From: Viscum album
Taxonomy: Eukaryota > Streptophyta > Magnoliopsida > Santalales > Viscaceae
Direction: 5' to 3'
Assembly: GCA_963277665.1 (NCBI GenBank)
Contig: OY728131.1
Span: forward strand, 1,390,502,688 to 1,390,566,687
Length of the DNA stretch: 64,000 nt
In this document: in pieces, positions 37,496-48,124 of the stretch
Numbering within the stretch: the first letter of the stretch is position 1
How the letters are laid out: every line of letters starts with the position of its first letter
Notes under the pieces: model-generated
The model's input: the letters and a program-made list of their open reading frames with translations, nothing else
The model's database searches: none
Told to the model about the DNA's origin: nothing
Translations under genes and position numbers: made by a program

Positions 37496-39065
37496 CCCAA
37501 TTAAGTTTTCATACACACTCAACTTCTATTCTCACCCAAATTATCTTTTCTCACCACCATTTCTCTTATCGATCCCCCTTTCTGTTTCATGTGTCCAAAG
37601 AAGTTGAAATCCTAGTTTTCTATACTACTCAAATGGAATATAATAAAAAATACCAAAATATTAATCAATGCTAGAATGAAATTCAAAATCAATATTGTGA
37701 AGCCCCAAAGTTAGGAAATTTATTTGATAAACCCTTGAATGAATAACCCGCCCCTGTAACATGTATAATCTTTTCAATGATGAATTCATAAAGTATAAAT
37801 TTTTATCCCTTGCAAGGATAATAGATGAGATAAATCATAGATATTTCCATGATGTAAATACTCCTATCCAAACCAATACTCAACAACTTCTTGAAAAATT
37901 TTGTGATAAAATGGAGATATTGAATTATGAGGTTTCTTATTTGAGATAAGAACTACAATGCATTAATACTTTTGAGGAACTCATCCATACTTCAAGTGTC
38001 CCATAAATAACCTAATGTGGAGTGTCTAGTTTCTAACAATCCTCTCATGAATTTATTGATGAACCAATCTTCAGATTTTGGGTAGAGAAAGATAATCAAT
38101 AAATTTTTTAATTGTCTTTAAATCATGTGTAATTTGATTTCATGTATTCACAAGCGGGAAATTTAACAGTGTGGATTGAGTGCCCCAATTATAGCTCCAT
38201 GGATTCCTTTTCAGAAACATCATTCACTGAACCATTGGGAGAAATAAAAAAAATCAGTCCATACCCATTCCTGATAATGATCTTTCAAATTTGATGGATA
38301 ATTATTCTATTCAAAAGGAACCAATTTGGTTGATTTTTTTTAAAATTAAATGGAGTTACATTCAAAATATCCAACTATGTCTAAATGTCCTATCCAACCC
38401 ATTCTCAAAATTACTATCCTTCCTTCCACGCTCAAGTATCCATTAAAAGGGTATAACCATGACATTTAAGTTGGAATTCATTCTTCTATTGAAACAAAAA
38501 AATAGTTTTAATGATCATTGATTTCTTTGGAAAGACTACAAAGGAAACTGGACCAACCATTTCTGATTTTACATGGGTTTTAACACACATTATAGAACAT
38601 AGTTTTCTACATGAAAAAGATTATAAATATTGAATCAATATCAATCCAGTAAATGTGGAGAAATATGGGGTTCTTAAGATTATTAAAGTTGGTGTCTGGA
38701 AAGTTACGGTGTTTCTGTAGTTCTAATGACGTTAAACAAAAGTGATGCACAAGAGGTAACCCGTGGTTTTCATGGTTCCAATCATTTTGAATCATCATTA
38801 TTTTTGAAAGAGGATCAATAAATCAATTTTAAATTAAAAAAATTACTCAACTCTGAATATGATAGTGCGTAAATTGTTTACATATTCTTCTATTATTAGT
38901 ATTGATGGGTATGAAAGAGGAGCTCTATGTTCATCTGTGTCACGTGGTTTGATCCTTGATTAATACCTTACCCAGAAATTTAAAAATAATAAAATGTATC
39001 ATCAGTATATTTTTTTTGTTTTTTAAGTATGTATAAAAATAAAAAAAATATAATAATTATAAAAA
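37496..39065 (+). pseudogene. interior of element D, possible decayed gag
   Basis: This interval is at the gag position. The frame 37761-37949 reads MYNLFNDEFIKYKFLSLARI, then IDEINHRYFH and LLEKFCDKMEILNYEV, a polar helical-looking stretch with a stop at 37947. I do not recognise a domain in it. No aspartic protease or RT motif is seen in the rest, which has many stops on both strands. The minus-strand frame 38607-38798 has no recognisable feature. It is either a strongly decayed gag or non-coding filler of a large non-autonomous element. Confidence 0.35.
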
Positions 39066-39190
39066 GGTACTTGTCATGGGTCTTGGGGAAAACCCCGTCA
39101 CAATCAGCGAAGCTGTGGGGACTCAAACCCGGGGACCGAAGGGAGACATGGGAGTGCACATTCCATTAACCTACGGATTATAGTGCTTCC
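39066..39190 (-). mobile_element. tRNA-derived SINE candidate inside element D
   Basis: A GC-richer island in AT-rich DNA. On the minus strand it reads, 5' to 3', a head ggaagcac, an A-box-like taatccgtaggttaatgg (plus positions 39163-39180) and a B-box ggtttgagtccc (39118-39129; consensus GGTTCGANTCC). The spacing of about 35 bases is like that of a tRNA gene. A body with gattgtgacggggttttccc follows. The two boxes form the internal RNA polymerase III promoter. It cannot fold as a normal tRNA, because no acceptor pairing is evident. CG dinucleotides are kept, suggesting a younger age than its host. ATAATTATA flanks both sides, but such AT repeats are weak evidence. Confidence 0.6.
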
Positions 39191-40686
39191 TTATTCTATA
39201 ATTATATATATATATATATAATTTAATTTTAATTATATAAATATATAAATATATATATTATTTTATTTTATTTCTTTTTCATGATACTTGTATCAGTCTT
39301 TGGTTAGCTAAAATAAATAGGTATATTTTTTTGACTTTGCCTGTTTTTAATTAAGTGAACCTCTCTGGGTTTCCATGGTTTCTAATTTAGTATTTCAGTG
39401 ATAAGTAGATGCTATCATGGTCAATCAATTTTATAGGGAAATCAACTATATCTCAAACTTCCAAAATTTTCTATAATCATCCACTGGGAGACCATAAGTA
39501 GCATGGAGATCAAAGGATTAATCAAGAGCGTCATGACCTTCAACATAAAAAACTAGGTCACTTTGTTCCATGTTTATTTAGTAAAATTCCTTTTAGAAAT
39601 CTATTCTTATACACATACCCCCTTCTAAATTTTCATTAATTCAAATAATGGGGACAATTTTATTTTATGATGGGGGAGAGATGAAATAAGAAATTTCTTT
39701 AAGAGAAAAAAATTAAATTTACTGAATGTTTTGTAATATAATAAATGCATGTATGGAAAAATTTCTTTAACCTTGAACATCATAATACACATTGAACCTA
39801 TCGAAACTGAATATCAAATAATTTAGCATTCAATGATTCTGATTTTAATCTAGGTATAATTTCATGAGCATAGATTTCGGAAAGTGTAGTTGTCTAATGT
39901 GAAATTTCATCATTTATATTTTCATCCAAAAAAAATATCACAATTCATATCCTTTGGACAGTGGGGTATTAGTTTGAGATCATGGGGTACGCAAATAAAT
40001 AGCATTGGATTGGGGTCATTTTAGTTTTAATATATGTATTTAAAAAAAAGTCAAAAAAAAATTCAAAAAAATAAATTTGCGTGGAGGGAAATGAAATGAC
40101 CTAATATGTGTCTTTAGGAACGTGGGGATCGTGAAACCATAGTTATGTGGCCCAGAGATAGAAATTACATCTCTATTTATGGTAATTTGACATTTTATCT
40201 GATTGAGGTAACTCAAGATGATTACCAAGTATGTGGGAATCACTTGGAGCCCAATGGCCTTTGATCCTAGGAGTCATCAAAAAAATTTCAAAACATGGGT
40301 TGGCTTTATTGAGTGAAATTTCAATTAAAATGGAAAAATTGAAAAAAAAAATTGAATACTCATGTTAATATTTAAATGTGATTCCAGATAGTGCTTCCAT
40401 CATTTCCCCCTTTATTTATGATGAACCCCCATGTATATTTTGATACAGAATACATCCTCATGCTTAATTGATATTGGATGAAATGTGGTGATGAAATTGA
40501 ATAATGGAATGAGCTTGGTATTTGTATCTACTCAGGAAACTATCTTGTATTATAATATTTTGATAGGTTTCATAGTTGTTTGGTATAAGGGTTTTTGGTG
40601 ATCACTGTGAATTAAAATGTTTTTGGAAATGAGAATTAGAATTTAATATTTTTGAGATATATTTTTCTCAAGAATAGAAAAAATCA
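39191..40686. other. interior of element D, right part
   Basis: No gene was recognised. It starts with a TA-rich simple repeat (39203-39260). A frame near 39640-39690 with the sense of 'NNGDNFILWWGRDE' lies where Athila/Tat elements often have short unassigned coding sequence, but this is not sufficient to call. The minus-strand frame 40040-40243 is chance. The second LTR starts at 40687. Confidence 0.4.
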
Positions 40687-42360
40687 TGTTGGGGGCTATT
40701 ATTAGCAACTAAAATAGGCTAATATTCATTATTAATAATTTTAATATTGATGAGATTAATTAATTATAAACACAATTTTAGTGAATTTTACATTCTGAAT
40801 ATTATTTCACATTATGATAGTAATTATATTTTAAAATTAACTATTATATGGTATACCATTCTATAAGGAGAAATTAATGATTTTGGAGCACTTGATTATT
40901 TACATTATAAGATCACCAAAATGGGCTTTCAAGGCAACACATTCTGGGAAAAGTAAACTAGAAAACATGCTAATAAAGTGACTATAGCTACCATGATACA
41001 TGAACAATGATTCTAGAACTTTAAAAAAATAGAGAGGACATCATGGGTAACATTTTATTAAATAGTGGAAAAATACCATTAGGGAGTTTTAATGTAGTTA
41101 CCAGAGGCCCAATTTGGAGATAAAATTATGGGCCATATTCAGTGGCCCAGAAAAACATCCCACAAATTTAATCATATTTTGGAACCCACAAATAATTTTT
41201 TGCTAAAAGATTACACAGACATAGTAGATATATGGAGATTTATTTTTCTATTCTATGACACACTTCAATTCTGCAATATAGAAGGTCATTTCGGCTCCTT
41301 GGTTCGGTGGATGAAAGCTGGATCCAACTTTGGGTCAAGGGTGGAAATGTCTCATCTCCCTTACATTCCACTATCATAAGCCTACCATACACAAGTGTGA
41401 TGACTTTGAATATTGGAGGCTCTACCCAAGGATCATAAAATTATTATTTAATTAAGTTGTATGGAAGGATTTAGGGATCTTTTGTGCTTGGTTTCATTTT
41501 AGTGTTATGTTTCCGCTTTGTGTTTGTAATCACATTTCATTCTCATGTATGTTTTTAAATTCACCATAGTATCATTATAAAAGTTCTTTATTTCCTTTTA
41601 TTATGATATTCTCCATATCTTATTGATATCCTTTATTCATGTTGTTAATTTATTCACACCATACATTGTGAAATTTATCACACAATAGTGGAGTGATCGT
41701 TATTTCATTGTTTTCTTTTTTATTTCTCAATTTCCTCCCTCATTAGTCTACTTACCACTTCCATTGAAACCATATCATAAATTGAGGGATAAATATTATA
41801 TGGGTTGATCCAATGGAGTATAAAGGGGATGGATTTTAGGTTATTTATCACCGCATTAATGTATAATCACTTCAATTAATTGAATTTTTTATTTGATGAT
41901 TTTAAAACATTTTCATCCTTGTTGAATTTTAATGTGTCATACATCAAGTGATGATACAAACCTTTACCCTGGATTTATCAATAATTTTATCCTACTAGTG
42001 TATAGGTGATTAGTATTCTGGTGTGTAGGTATTAAACCAATAAGGGATGAAGTTGTTTGATCTTCTTGAATAAGCCCATCTCAAATATAGAAATTGAAAC
42101 TGTTAAAAATAATTTCATCCAACACACCCCAAATGATAACCAAGGATCAACTCATTATTTTAAATTTAATTCACTTATTTCTTTTATAATTAACTTAATC
42201 CCATATAAAATCAACCCATGTTGGCCACATCATATCCAAAAACAGTTATAGATTGTATGTGTCTATAAGATTCTTCATAGGTCTCTGAGGATTCGACAAC
42301 CCAACCTTAACTACAAGGGACAGCTTAAACCTAAAATATTTGGTAAATTTGGGAGATCCA
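40687..42360 (+). repeat. 3' LTR of element D
   Basis: It starts TGTTGGGGGC after the A-rich purine run agaatagaaaaaatca and ends gggagatcca. It is 1.67 kb long, the same as the first copy. Then A's LTR resumes with acaaccatattcattatt, which equals 27064 in A's 5' LTR. Confidence 0.88.
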
Positions 42361-44080
42361 ATACAACCATATTCATTATTATATCCATCCTATGAATGTT
42401 AAGTCGCTATACATGTGTACGTTTGGCTTGCCATCTCCACATCATGGTGCAGTTTGTTATTCAAACACTTTATAATTTTTATGGGTATAATAATAAGTAT
42501 AACTGATGTAAATAATAAACATAACATGTTAATGATTCTGTATATAGGATATACCATCCAATTACATATGATTTTACCATCAATATAATGGTATTGTCGC
42601 TCGTGCATACGTACAAATTATTGTCTCCACGAATGCAATGAAATTCATTCCACATCATATTTATTCATGAATAATTTTTATTTTATTATTAAAAATAATG
42701 TTTAATAAATTAATACTACTCTGGATATGAATCAAATACATCTTATCTATAACAAAAAAGGGATTAATTAACCCAGAATATAAATGAAAACAAATTAGTT
42801 AACACCCGAAATAATGATACTACTAAAATATTATTAAAAAATAAATATTAGAAGATCATATATGATGTCATATTTATATATGTGGTACTTGTATAATTTA
42901 ACAAAAGTTCTTTGACTATTATACAAGATGTTAAAATACACTTGATCAAGTAAAAGTACAAGTTAAGGGTTAATTCCTTAATCTCTCCATTATCTAAGGT
43001 TTTTTATACATGATTATCCACTAGGACCTCTTTATCATCCACATCCATATTTCTTATAAATTTAATTGAATTTTTTTTTTAAAATTCGTATAATATGGTT
43101 TTAATTCATTTATACCATTTTTTAACTTTTTTATAAAATGTTTTCAAATGAATCATTCCGTCATTTTCAAAACAAGGTACATTATGACCTTTTCGACAAA
43201 TTGAGGAAAACATATTTTTTTACCTATATGAATATCCTTTTATGGATTTTACACTAGTTTGAAGTTGATTTATTATGATAAAATATTACTTATTTTAGTA
43301 ATGGTTTTGTGATATGTTTGACTGTGAATGTTTTATTTTTATACCATTCCTGGTTTATGTATAAAGTATTGACATTTCATATGCTAGTTTTAATATGAAT
43401 ATTTATGTTTTGTTTAATCATTTTCACATGAGATATTCATTAGACTTATTATGTTATAGGTGGAGCCTGCTATAGCTCCTCAATGCATCAGTTGGTCTAA
43501 TTAGACAAACTACTGTCTTAGAACAAGGCCTTGATGAAATAGTTTTTTTAGTCTTGGAATGATTCCTTGACTATGTGGTTATGAAGTACCACATTATGCA
43601 TTCAATGATTATCAAATTGGCTATTGATATTACATGTGATTATTCGACTTGTAGAATATCAATGTGAATAAGTAAAGAGAATTATCAGATTTATATTTTC
43701 CATATTATGCTAATGATTAAGTTTAAAATAATTTTGTTTTCCTTATACATTTCCTAAAATGATTATGATTATTTTTGATGGTTTCTACTATATTGTTATC
43801 CTCACTGAGCATCTGAGCTCACCCATTTCATATGTTTTATTTTTCGCAGTATGAGAAGAATTATATTATTATTAACCTGTAAGAATAGTCTAAGGTATAT
43901 AATAGTGTTCAAAGGGGACACAATGTTTTTTTTATATCATGATGTAATGTAAAACTTATTTATGTATGTAATACTTCCAAGGCTACTAAACTGATCGGAC
44001 TTTCTAGGCATGATTCTTGTATCATGCCAATGTTATGCAATAATTCATCAACTCTGGGAAACTGTGGCCGGGGAGTTACA
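42361..44080 (+). repeat. 3' LTR of element A, right part
   Basis: It matches 27060-28949 of the 5' LTR from ccatattcattatta to the end, for example aacacccgaaataatgatactac (42801), ggacctctttatcatccaca (43023), and the end block catgccaatgttatgcaata (44023). It ends GGCCGGGGAGTTACA. The 5' end of this segment meets D's 3' LTR at 42361. Confidence 0.92.
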
Positions 44081-44085
44081 ACACA
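44081..44085. repeat. target-site duplication of element A, right copy
   Basis: ACACA directly follows GTTACA and equals 25207-25211. The 3' LTR of element B then resumes. Confidence 0.85.
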
Positions 44086-46130
44086 TCATGTAGCAAGGAT
44101 TCATTTCATGAAATGGATATATGTATATGCCATGAAGGGTTCACTCTACGAATAGTTAATGACTTGATGATTAGTTACATTTTTTTGAGTGAACTAAAAA
44201 TCAATATTCAACATGTTGAATCAGTTTTTATTTTTACGTGATGAATTTTACAATGGTTATGGAAATTAAGGGTTTCACAGTGTGCATAATATTTACGTGA
44301 CATGTAATAACATTAATAATGTTTTAAATAGGTATAGATGTAGAGATCATATTTTCACCTCTACTAAAGATTCATCTCCCTTGACCTAAGGCCACAACCA
44401 TGTGATCATAGATATTTCTACCCCTTCCCGATCCATTAATTTGGAATTTGATCATCATTGTGCTTTCCATGTGATTCCCAGCTATGAACTATCCAAATTT
44501 CTTCATTTTTATCTCCTTATCCTCCTTTTGGATTTCAAAAGATATTCCTAAAATTTATGGATATATGTTCTGTGTTGTTGGATCTCATTTCCATGTTGTG
44601 TTTCGATTTATTCTACACCTTTTTTTCTTGTCAATGAGTTCCATTGTGAGTGCTGAGTTTTTATAAAAATGTTGATGGTTCTACCCCAATTAACAAAATT
44701 AATTATCCTAGAATTTATTGATCTATTTATTTTATTTATTTAAATTCAAAATCTCAAACATTATTTTAATTGAATTAATAATATATAATTTCAATTAATT
44801 ATGACATTTGTAATTGTTTTGGCATGATAATATGGAATAACCCCAATTCCATTGAACTGGGGTGTGTTTATTTAAATTTGTTGATTTAAATTGCTTTATT
44901 TAATTGAGTGTTTTCATAGAAAATATTGAAATTAAATTTTTGAATAAAATTTTGGAAATTAAAATTGAAATGATGGAATTTGTTTTTATGTATTTTAAAA
45001 TTTTAAAAATGTCCTAAAATGTTTTCATATAATCAAATGGGTTTTATCTTGTTGAAGAGGCATTCTTTGGATCAAAACACTTTTTGGTTTTAAATGTAAA
45101 ATTGTTATTGAAATACATTATTGGGATTTATTTTTTTAAATAGTCTTAAAATAAATAACCCATCCATGGTTGTGTAAGAGAACATGCCATCCTTAGGTAG
45201 TTTGTGAGTTATTTGTACATAGTCTATGCTATTAAAACTTTCTTAAATATACAGGTAGAAGTTTATATCCATGATGGGATAGTGGAAACTCACCTTCGAC
45301 TAGTGTTTGGTGGAATTGTTTATACACATGTTGAAAAGATCACTTAGAGAGTGCAAAATCCTATAGCCTAAAACTTTTTTACTTGTTGAGAAGATGACCA
45401 TGTTGATTGATTTTATTTATTTGAGATGTAAATATATACTAATTCAATTTGAACATAATTACATGCCATATGAATTTAGGTAAACTATTTTATAATTTTT
45501 TTATCTAATCCATTGTTTTATAAATATTATATATCTTGTAATGCCTTTTATTTAAGTATATATTTCGACCATTTGAATATATAGCTTTCATTGTTTAAAT
45601 ATTAATAGAAATTTAAAACTATTTTATTTTAAAATAGAATGAATTCTAGTAATTAATAAATTATTGGAATCTATTATGTAACTCTTTGTGAGACCCTATT
45701 GGTTTTTTTCTCATGACCTACTTGTGCCTTATGGTTTTTATAGTTTAACATCTTATAGGATTGAGAAATGGGAATGGATATATTGTATGTGGATCTAGTT
45801 GTTGAGCCTTAGACTTGGTGAGTGGTGTCCATTGGGATTATGGGTCATTTTTTATTTTATTATTTCAAATATGGTTTTTAACAGTTTGGGATTCTTTAAG
45901 CCTTGTTGTATTCTGGTACATTTTTCCAAGTGGAGTTCCTTTTGTTATTCATTCTATCTAGTTTCTTATACTTCCACAATTTTTGGAGGAAAAAATCATT
46001 CACACTTGCATGTTGTATGATTTCATGTGATAGTTATTGACCCATGGGGATCATAAATTCCCTTTTAGCTATGTCCGGGCCATCTCAATTATTGGATTAC
46101 ATGGGTGACCTTATTGGTTCGTGACGTGTA
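44086..46130 (+). repeat. 3' LTR of element B, right part
   Basis: It matches 12370-14434, for example gtgagtgctgagtttttataaaaa (44646), aattccattgaactggggtgtgtttat (44847) against 13146, the block ctacttgtgccttatgg (45718), and cacttgcatgttgtatgat (46003). It ends gtgacgtgta, followed by ATGCA. The plus frame 45799-46020 is chance. Confidence 0.82.
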
Positions 46131-46135
46131 ATGCA
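46131..46135. repeat. target-site duplication of element B, right copy
   Basis: ATGCA equals 12205-12209 on the left side. On the left side one A lies between the repeat and the LTR start TATAATACCCC. This may be a one-base change, so the duplication is probable rather than certain. Confidence 0.6.
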
Positions 46136-47396
46136 TCGAGTCATTATAGTCATTGAAACCACAGGATATAATATGTTTTTTATATATATTAGTTTATCCT
46201 AACTATAAACCAATATCATAAATGTCCAAAGGGGAGAATAGAGTTATATACCCTTAAATACTAGTAATCATATTTATCCTTTTACATATAACTCATCAGG
46301 TTCTACTTTCTTATGTATTTTTTAATTTTTCTAACTACAAGTATGTGTAGTTAAAAATGTTTTATTTGGATATATTCACATGATAGATAAGTAATATTAG
46401 TCATTATAACATATCATGTCACATTGGATAGTCTCCTACGACTCATTCTTATGAAATTATATCCACAATTTTCTAGTATTCCCAACCTCATTTCCTATGA
46501 GCGTTATTATGCCGTGTCATTTATGAAATAATTAGATTTTGAATTATTTTATAGGGTAATCTCAATACTTAGTAAAAATATGTACTATGACTATAAAAAC
46601 AATCGATCCACATCTATTTATCATGTCCCAATATATAATTTTATATTTTCACTCATTGATAGATATGAAATTTTAGTCCTAACAAACATGTGAGACAGAC
46701 TATTTATTATTATATGTTGTTAACATATCTATAATGGAAACCACTAATTATGACACTATTCTCTTGTGTATACATGTAAAATTTTCATTTTAAATGGATA
46801 TTTTCTGATCACAATTCTCACAAAGAACTATATATGGATAGATATAACATTCATTCATTATGGACATTCACTCATATACCAACCGTTTTGGTTATGTAAT
46901 CTTGTAATATGCCAATTAGACTATATTAAGAAAGATACACTTTTAATCTAACATCCTAATGTAATGATCCATGAACATTTATATTAATGAAGAATTCAAC
47001 ACAATTCTAGGAACTTGATTGAATTTATGATTTCTTCATACACCATGTCCCACTATTTCTTAAATAATCAATCATTGTTTATTGCTATTGACTTATACGA
47101 TCCATGTATTGTTTCTATTGAATAATATTCAGTAGTATAATATCTAGAAAATTACAAAATATAGTACCTATAATTTTTTTTACAAGGACTCAATTATTAA
47201 ATTCATGTATAATTATAAATCAAAGAATGTTTCCATTTAAAAATTCTTTATATTATTAATTATTTAAAATAAATAATATATATATTACCCAATATAATTA
47301 ATATAAACCAATTATTTGTTTTGTATTCCTACATAGTATGTATCATTAATACCACCCCTCCCATTGTTTTTAGTGATATCTCTATTCAAATTACAA
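46136..47396. other. unassigned AT-rich DNA right of element B
   Basis: This is the continuation of the target DNA into which B inserted. No protein motif was recognised on either strand. The plus frame 46766-46951 gives a hydrophobic peptide with no family match. The minus strand (46130-46640) reads like LTR-type non-coding sequence, with attgagattaccctat and gacacggcataataacgctca, but no boundaries were found. Confidence 0.35.
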
Positions 47397-47408
47397 CTCT
47401 TGTACATC
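47397..47408. repeat. 12-bp flanking direct repeat, left copy
   Basis: CTCTTGTACATC occurs here and, with one difference (G for A), at 48113-48124. The two copies bracket the GC-richer insertion, fitting a target-site duplication made by a LINE-type endonuclease. Confidence 0.6.
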
Positions 47409-47417
47409 CACTCGAAT

Positions 47418-47850
47418 GGCCTAGAGGCCTTCTTTTTTATTAATTTTTGATAACCCTCCTTTGAAGGGACGAGGTGGAACCCTTACCAGGCCCGTAGGCT
47501 CAGAGATTACATGGCCCATAGGCTTAGTAGATTTCATTACCTGAAGGTCTTAGAGAATTTTACTAGACTATCTACAAGGAACTGTCGCTCCCCAGCATCT
47601 GCATCATGATAGAAGTTCTCGACCTTCACATGGCTGTCTGGCTAGGCTTCTCATGAAAGCACAGGATGGTCTCAATGGCATATCCATACCCTCTCATTTT
47701 GACAAATCCATTTGGCTCTAATCTAGTGAGTACAGCTACTCTGAATCCTCTTCTAGTGTTTCTTCTTTTATGTAGAGTCTGTCTTGCGAAACTGAATGTG
47801 GCCCGAAGGCCTTGAGGTGGCTTGAAGGCCATAAAGGTGGCCAGAAAGCC
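47418..47850. repeat. six copies of a 12-bp GGCC-type motif
   Basis: ggcctagaggcc (47418), ggcccgtaggct (47489), ggcccataggct (47513), ggcccgaaggcc (47800), ggcttgaaggcc (47819) and ggccagaaagcc (47839) share the pattern GGCC-four-bases-GGCC, with one change at most per arm. They form two clusters (three on each side). Each is a short inverted repeat. Confidence 0.6.
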
Positions 47851-47904
47851 TTAATGATTCAAATCCCAAACTGATAGGCCAAGATGAATAGTTCCAACTG
47901 CTAT

Positions 47905-48025
47905 AGTACCGAACAGTACATGGTTCAGTAACTACTACAGTACTCACACAATGTTTAGTTCTGTTACAGTACCGCACAGTGTACAGCTCTGCTACAGTGC
48001 CTGCTATAGGGCTGCTACAATACCC
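47905..48025. repeat. degenerate TACAGTAC-type short repeats
   Basis: Units such as ctatagtaccg, aacagtacat, ctacagtact, gttacagtacc, gctacagtgcc, gctatagggc and gctacaatacc occur about every 10-20 bases. They lie just after the B-box of the tRNA-headed insertion on the minus strand (read there as GGTACTGTAG). Confidence 0.55.
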
Positions 48026-48112
48026 GAAAATATTCCTCTACCTGGTTTTGAACCTGGGTCATGTGGATGCACTTAAGGATACCTCACCAACTGTGATGTG
48101 GCTCATGGGCAC

Positions 48113-48124
48113 CTCTTGTGCATC
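48113..48124. repeat. 12-bp flanking direct repeat, right copy
   Basis: CTCTTGTGCATC differs from the left copy (47397-47408) at one base. It lies directly outside the tRNA-like head. Confidence 0.6.

Larger units (their letters stand above)
35795..42360 (+). mobile_element. Element D: Athila/Tat-like LTR element without recognisable pol
   Basis: Two direct repeats of about 1.68 kb (35795-37472 and 40687-42360) enclose 3.2 kb. The second starts TGTTGGGGGC; the first starts with its decayed equivalent TATATGGTAC. Both end near ggtaaatttggg..cca. Six bases after the first repeat, TGGATCCATTTCCAGGGA (37478-37495) corresponds to TGGCGCCGTTGCCGGGGA, the Asp-tRNA primer site typical of Athila/Tat gypsy elements, with mostly CG-type bases changed. 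No protease, RT or integrase is visible, so it was non-autonomous or deleted. It splits A's 3' LTR, which resumes at about 42361. Confidence 0.85.
25212..44080 (+). mobile_element. Element A: near-complete Tekay/Del-like chromovirus, split by element D
   Basis: This is the best-preserved element. It has a 5' LTR at 25212-28949 (starts TGTAACACCCC), a primer site at 28952, gag, protease, RT, RNase H, integrase and chromodomain, a purine tract aaagagggaagaa (33943-33955), and a 3' LTR starting TGATACCCC at 33959 and ending CCGGGGAGTTACA at 44080. The 3' LTR is split by D. The flanking ACACA repeats are exact. The long LTRs, the TGTAACACCCC start, the chromodomain and the Met-tRNA primer site together fit the Tekay (Del) group. 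Stops and frameshifts make it inactive. Confidence 0.93.
12210..46130 (+). mobile_element. Element B: decayed Ty3/gypsy chromovirus split by elements C and A
   Basis: The outermost complete LTR element. Its 5' LTR is 12210-14434. Its interior is 14435-16353 and 23362-25052. Its 3' LTR is 25053-25211 and 44086-46130. The pol reading is interrupted in RNase H by element C and resumes after it, and the 3' LTR is interrupted by element A and resumes after it. A direct repeat ATGCA stands just outside both ends (12205-12209 and 46131-46135), as expected for target-site duplication. When the insertions are removed, both LTRs are close to 2.2 kb. Gag is missing. The chromodomain places it among the chromoviruses. 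All genes are broken. Confidence 0.85.
47409..48112 (-). mobile_element. tRNA-headed retroposon candidate, about 700 bp
   Basis: A GC-richer block bounded by 12-bp direct repeats. On the minus strand its first bases are ggtgcccatgagcc. Then come catcacagttgg (plus 48087-48098; RNA polymerase III A-box consensus TRGCNNAGYNGG) and ggttcaaaacc (48044-48054; B-box consensus GGTTCGANNCC). This is the arrangement of a tRNA-derived SINE head. A region of short CTGTAGCAG-type repeats (47905-48025) and then a segment with six copies of a GGCC-type 12-mer follow. At the far end is an A-rich run, aaaaattaataaaaaag (plus 47433-47450), before a last 12-mer. It is long for a SINE. It could be a chimera of a SINE head with other sequence. 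Minus frames 47626-47832 and 47768-47977 have no recognisable domain. Confidence 0.55.

Noticed and set aside
39118..39180. A normal tRNA gene
   Set aside because: Only the internal promoter boxes resemble a tRNA. The acceptor stem does not pair.
47626..47832. Minus-strand frame with basic residues (RRNTRRGFRV) as a gene
   Set aside because: It is short and has no known domain. It lies inside the tRNA-headed insertion and overlaps a second frame on the same strand.
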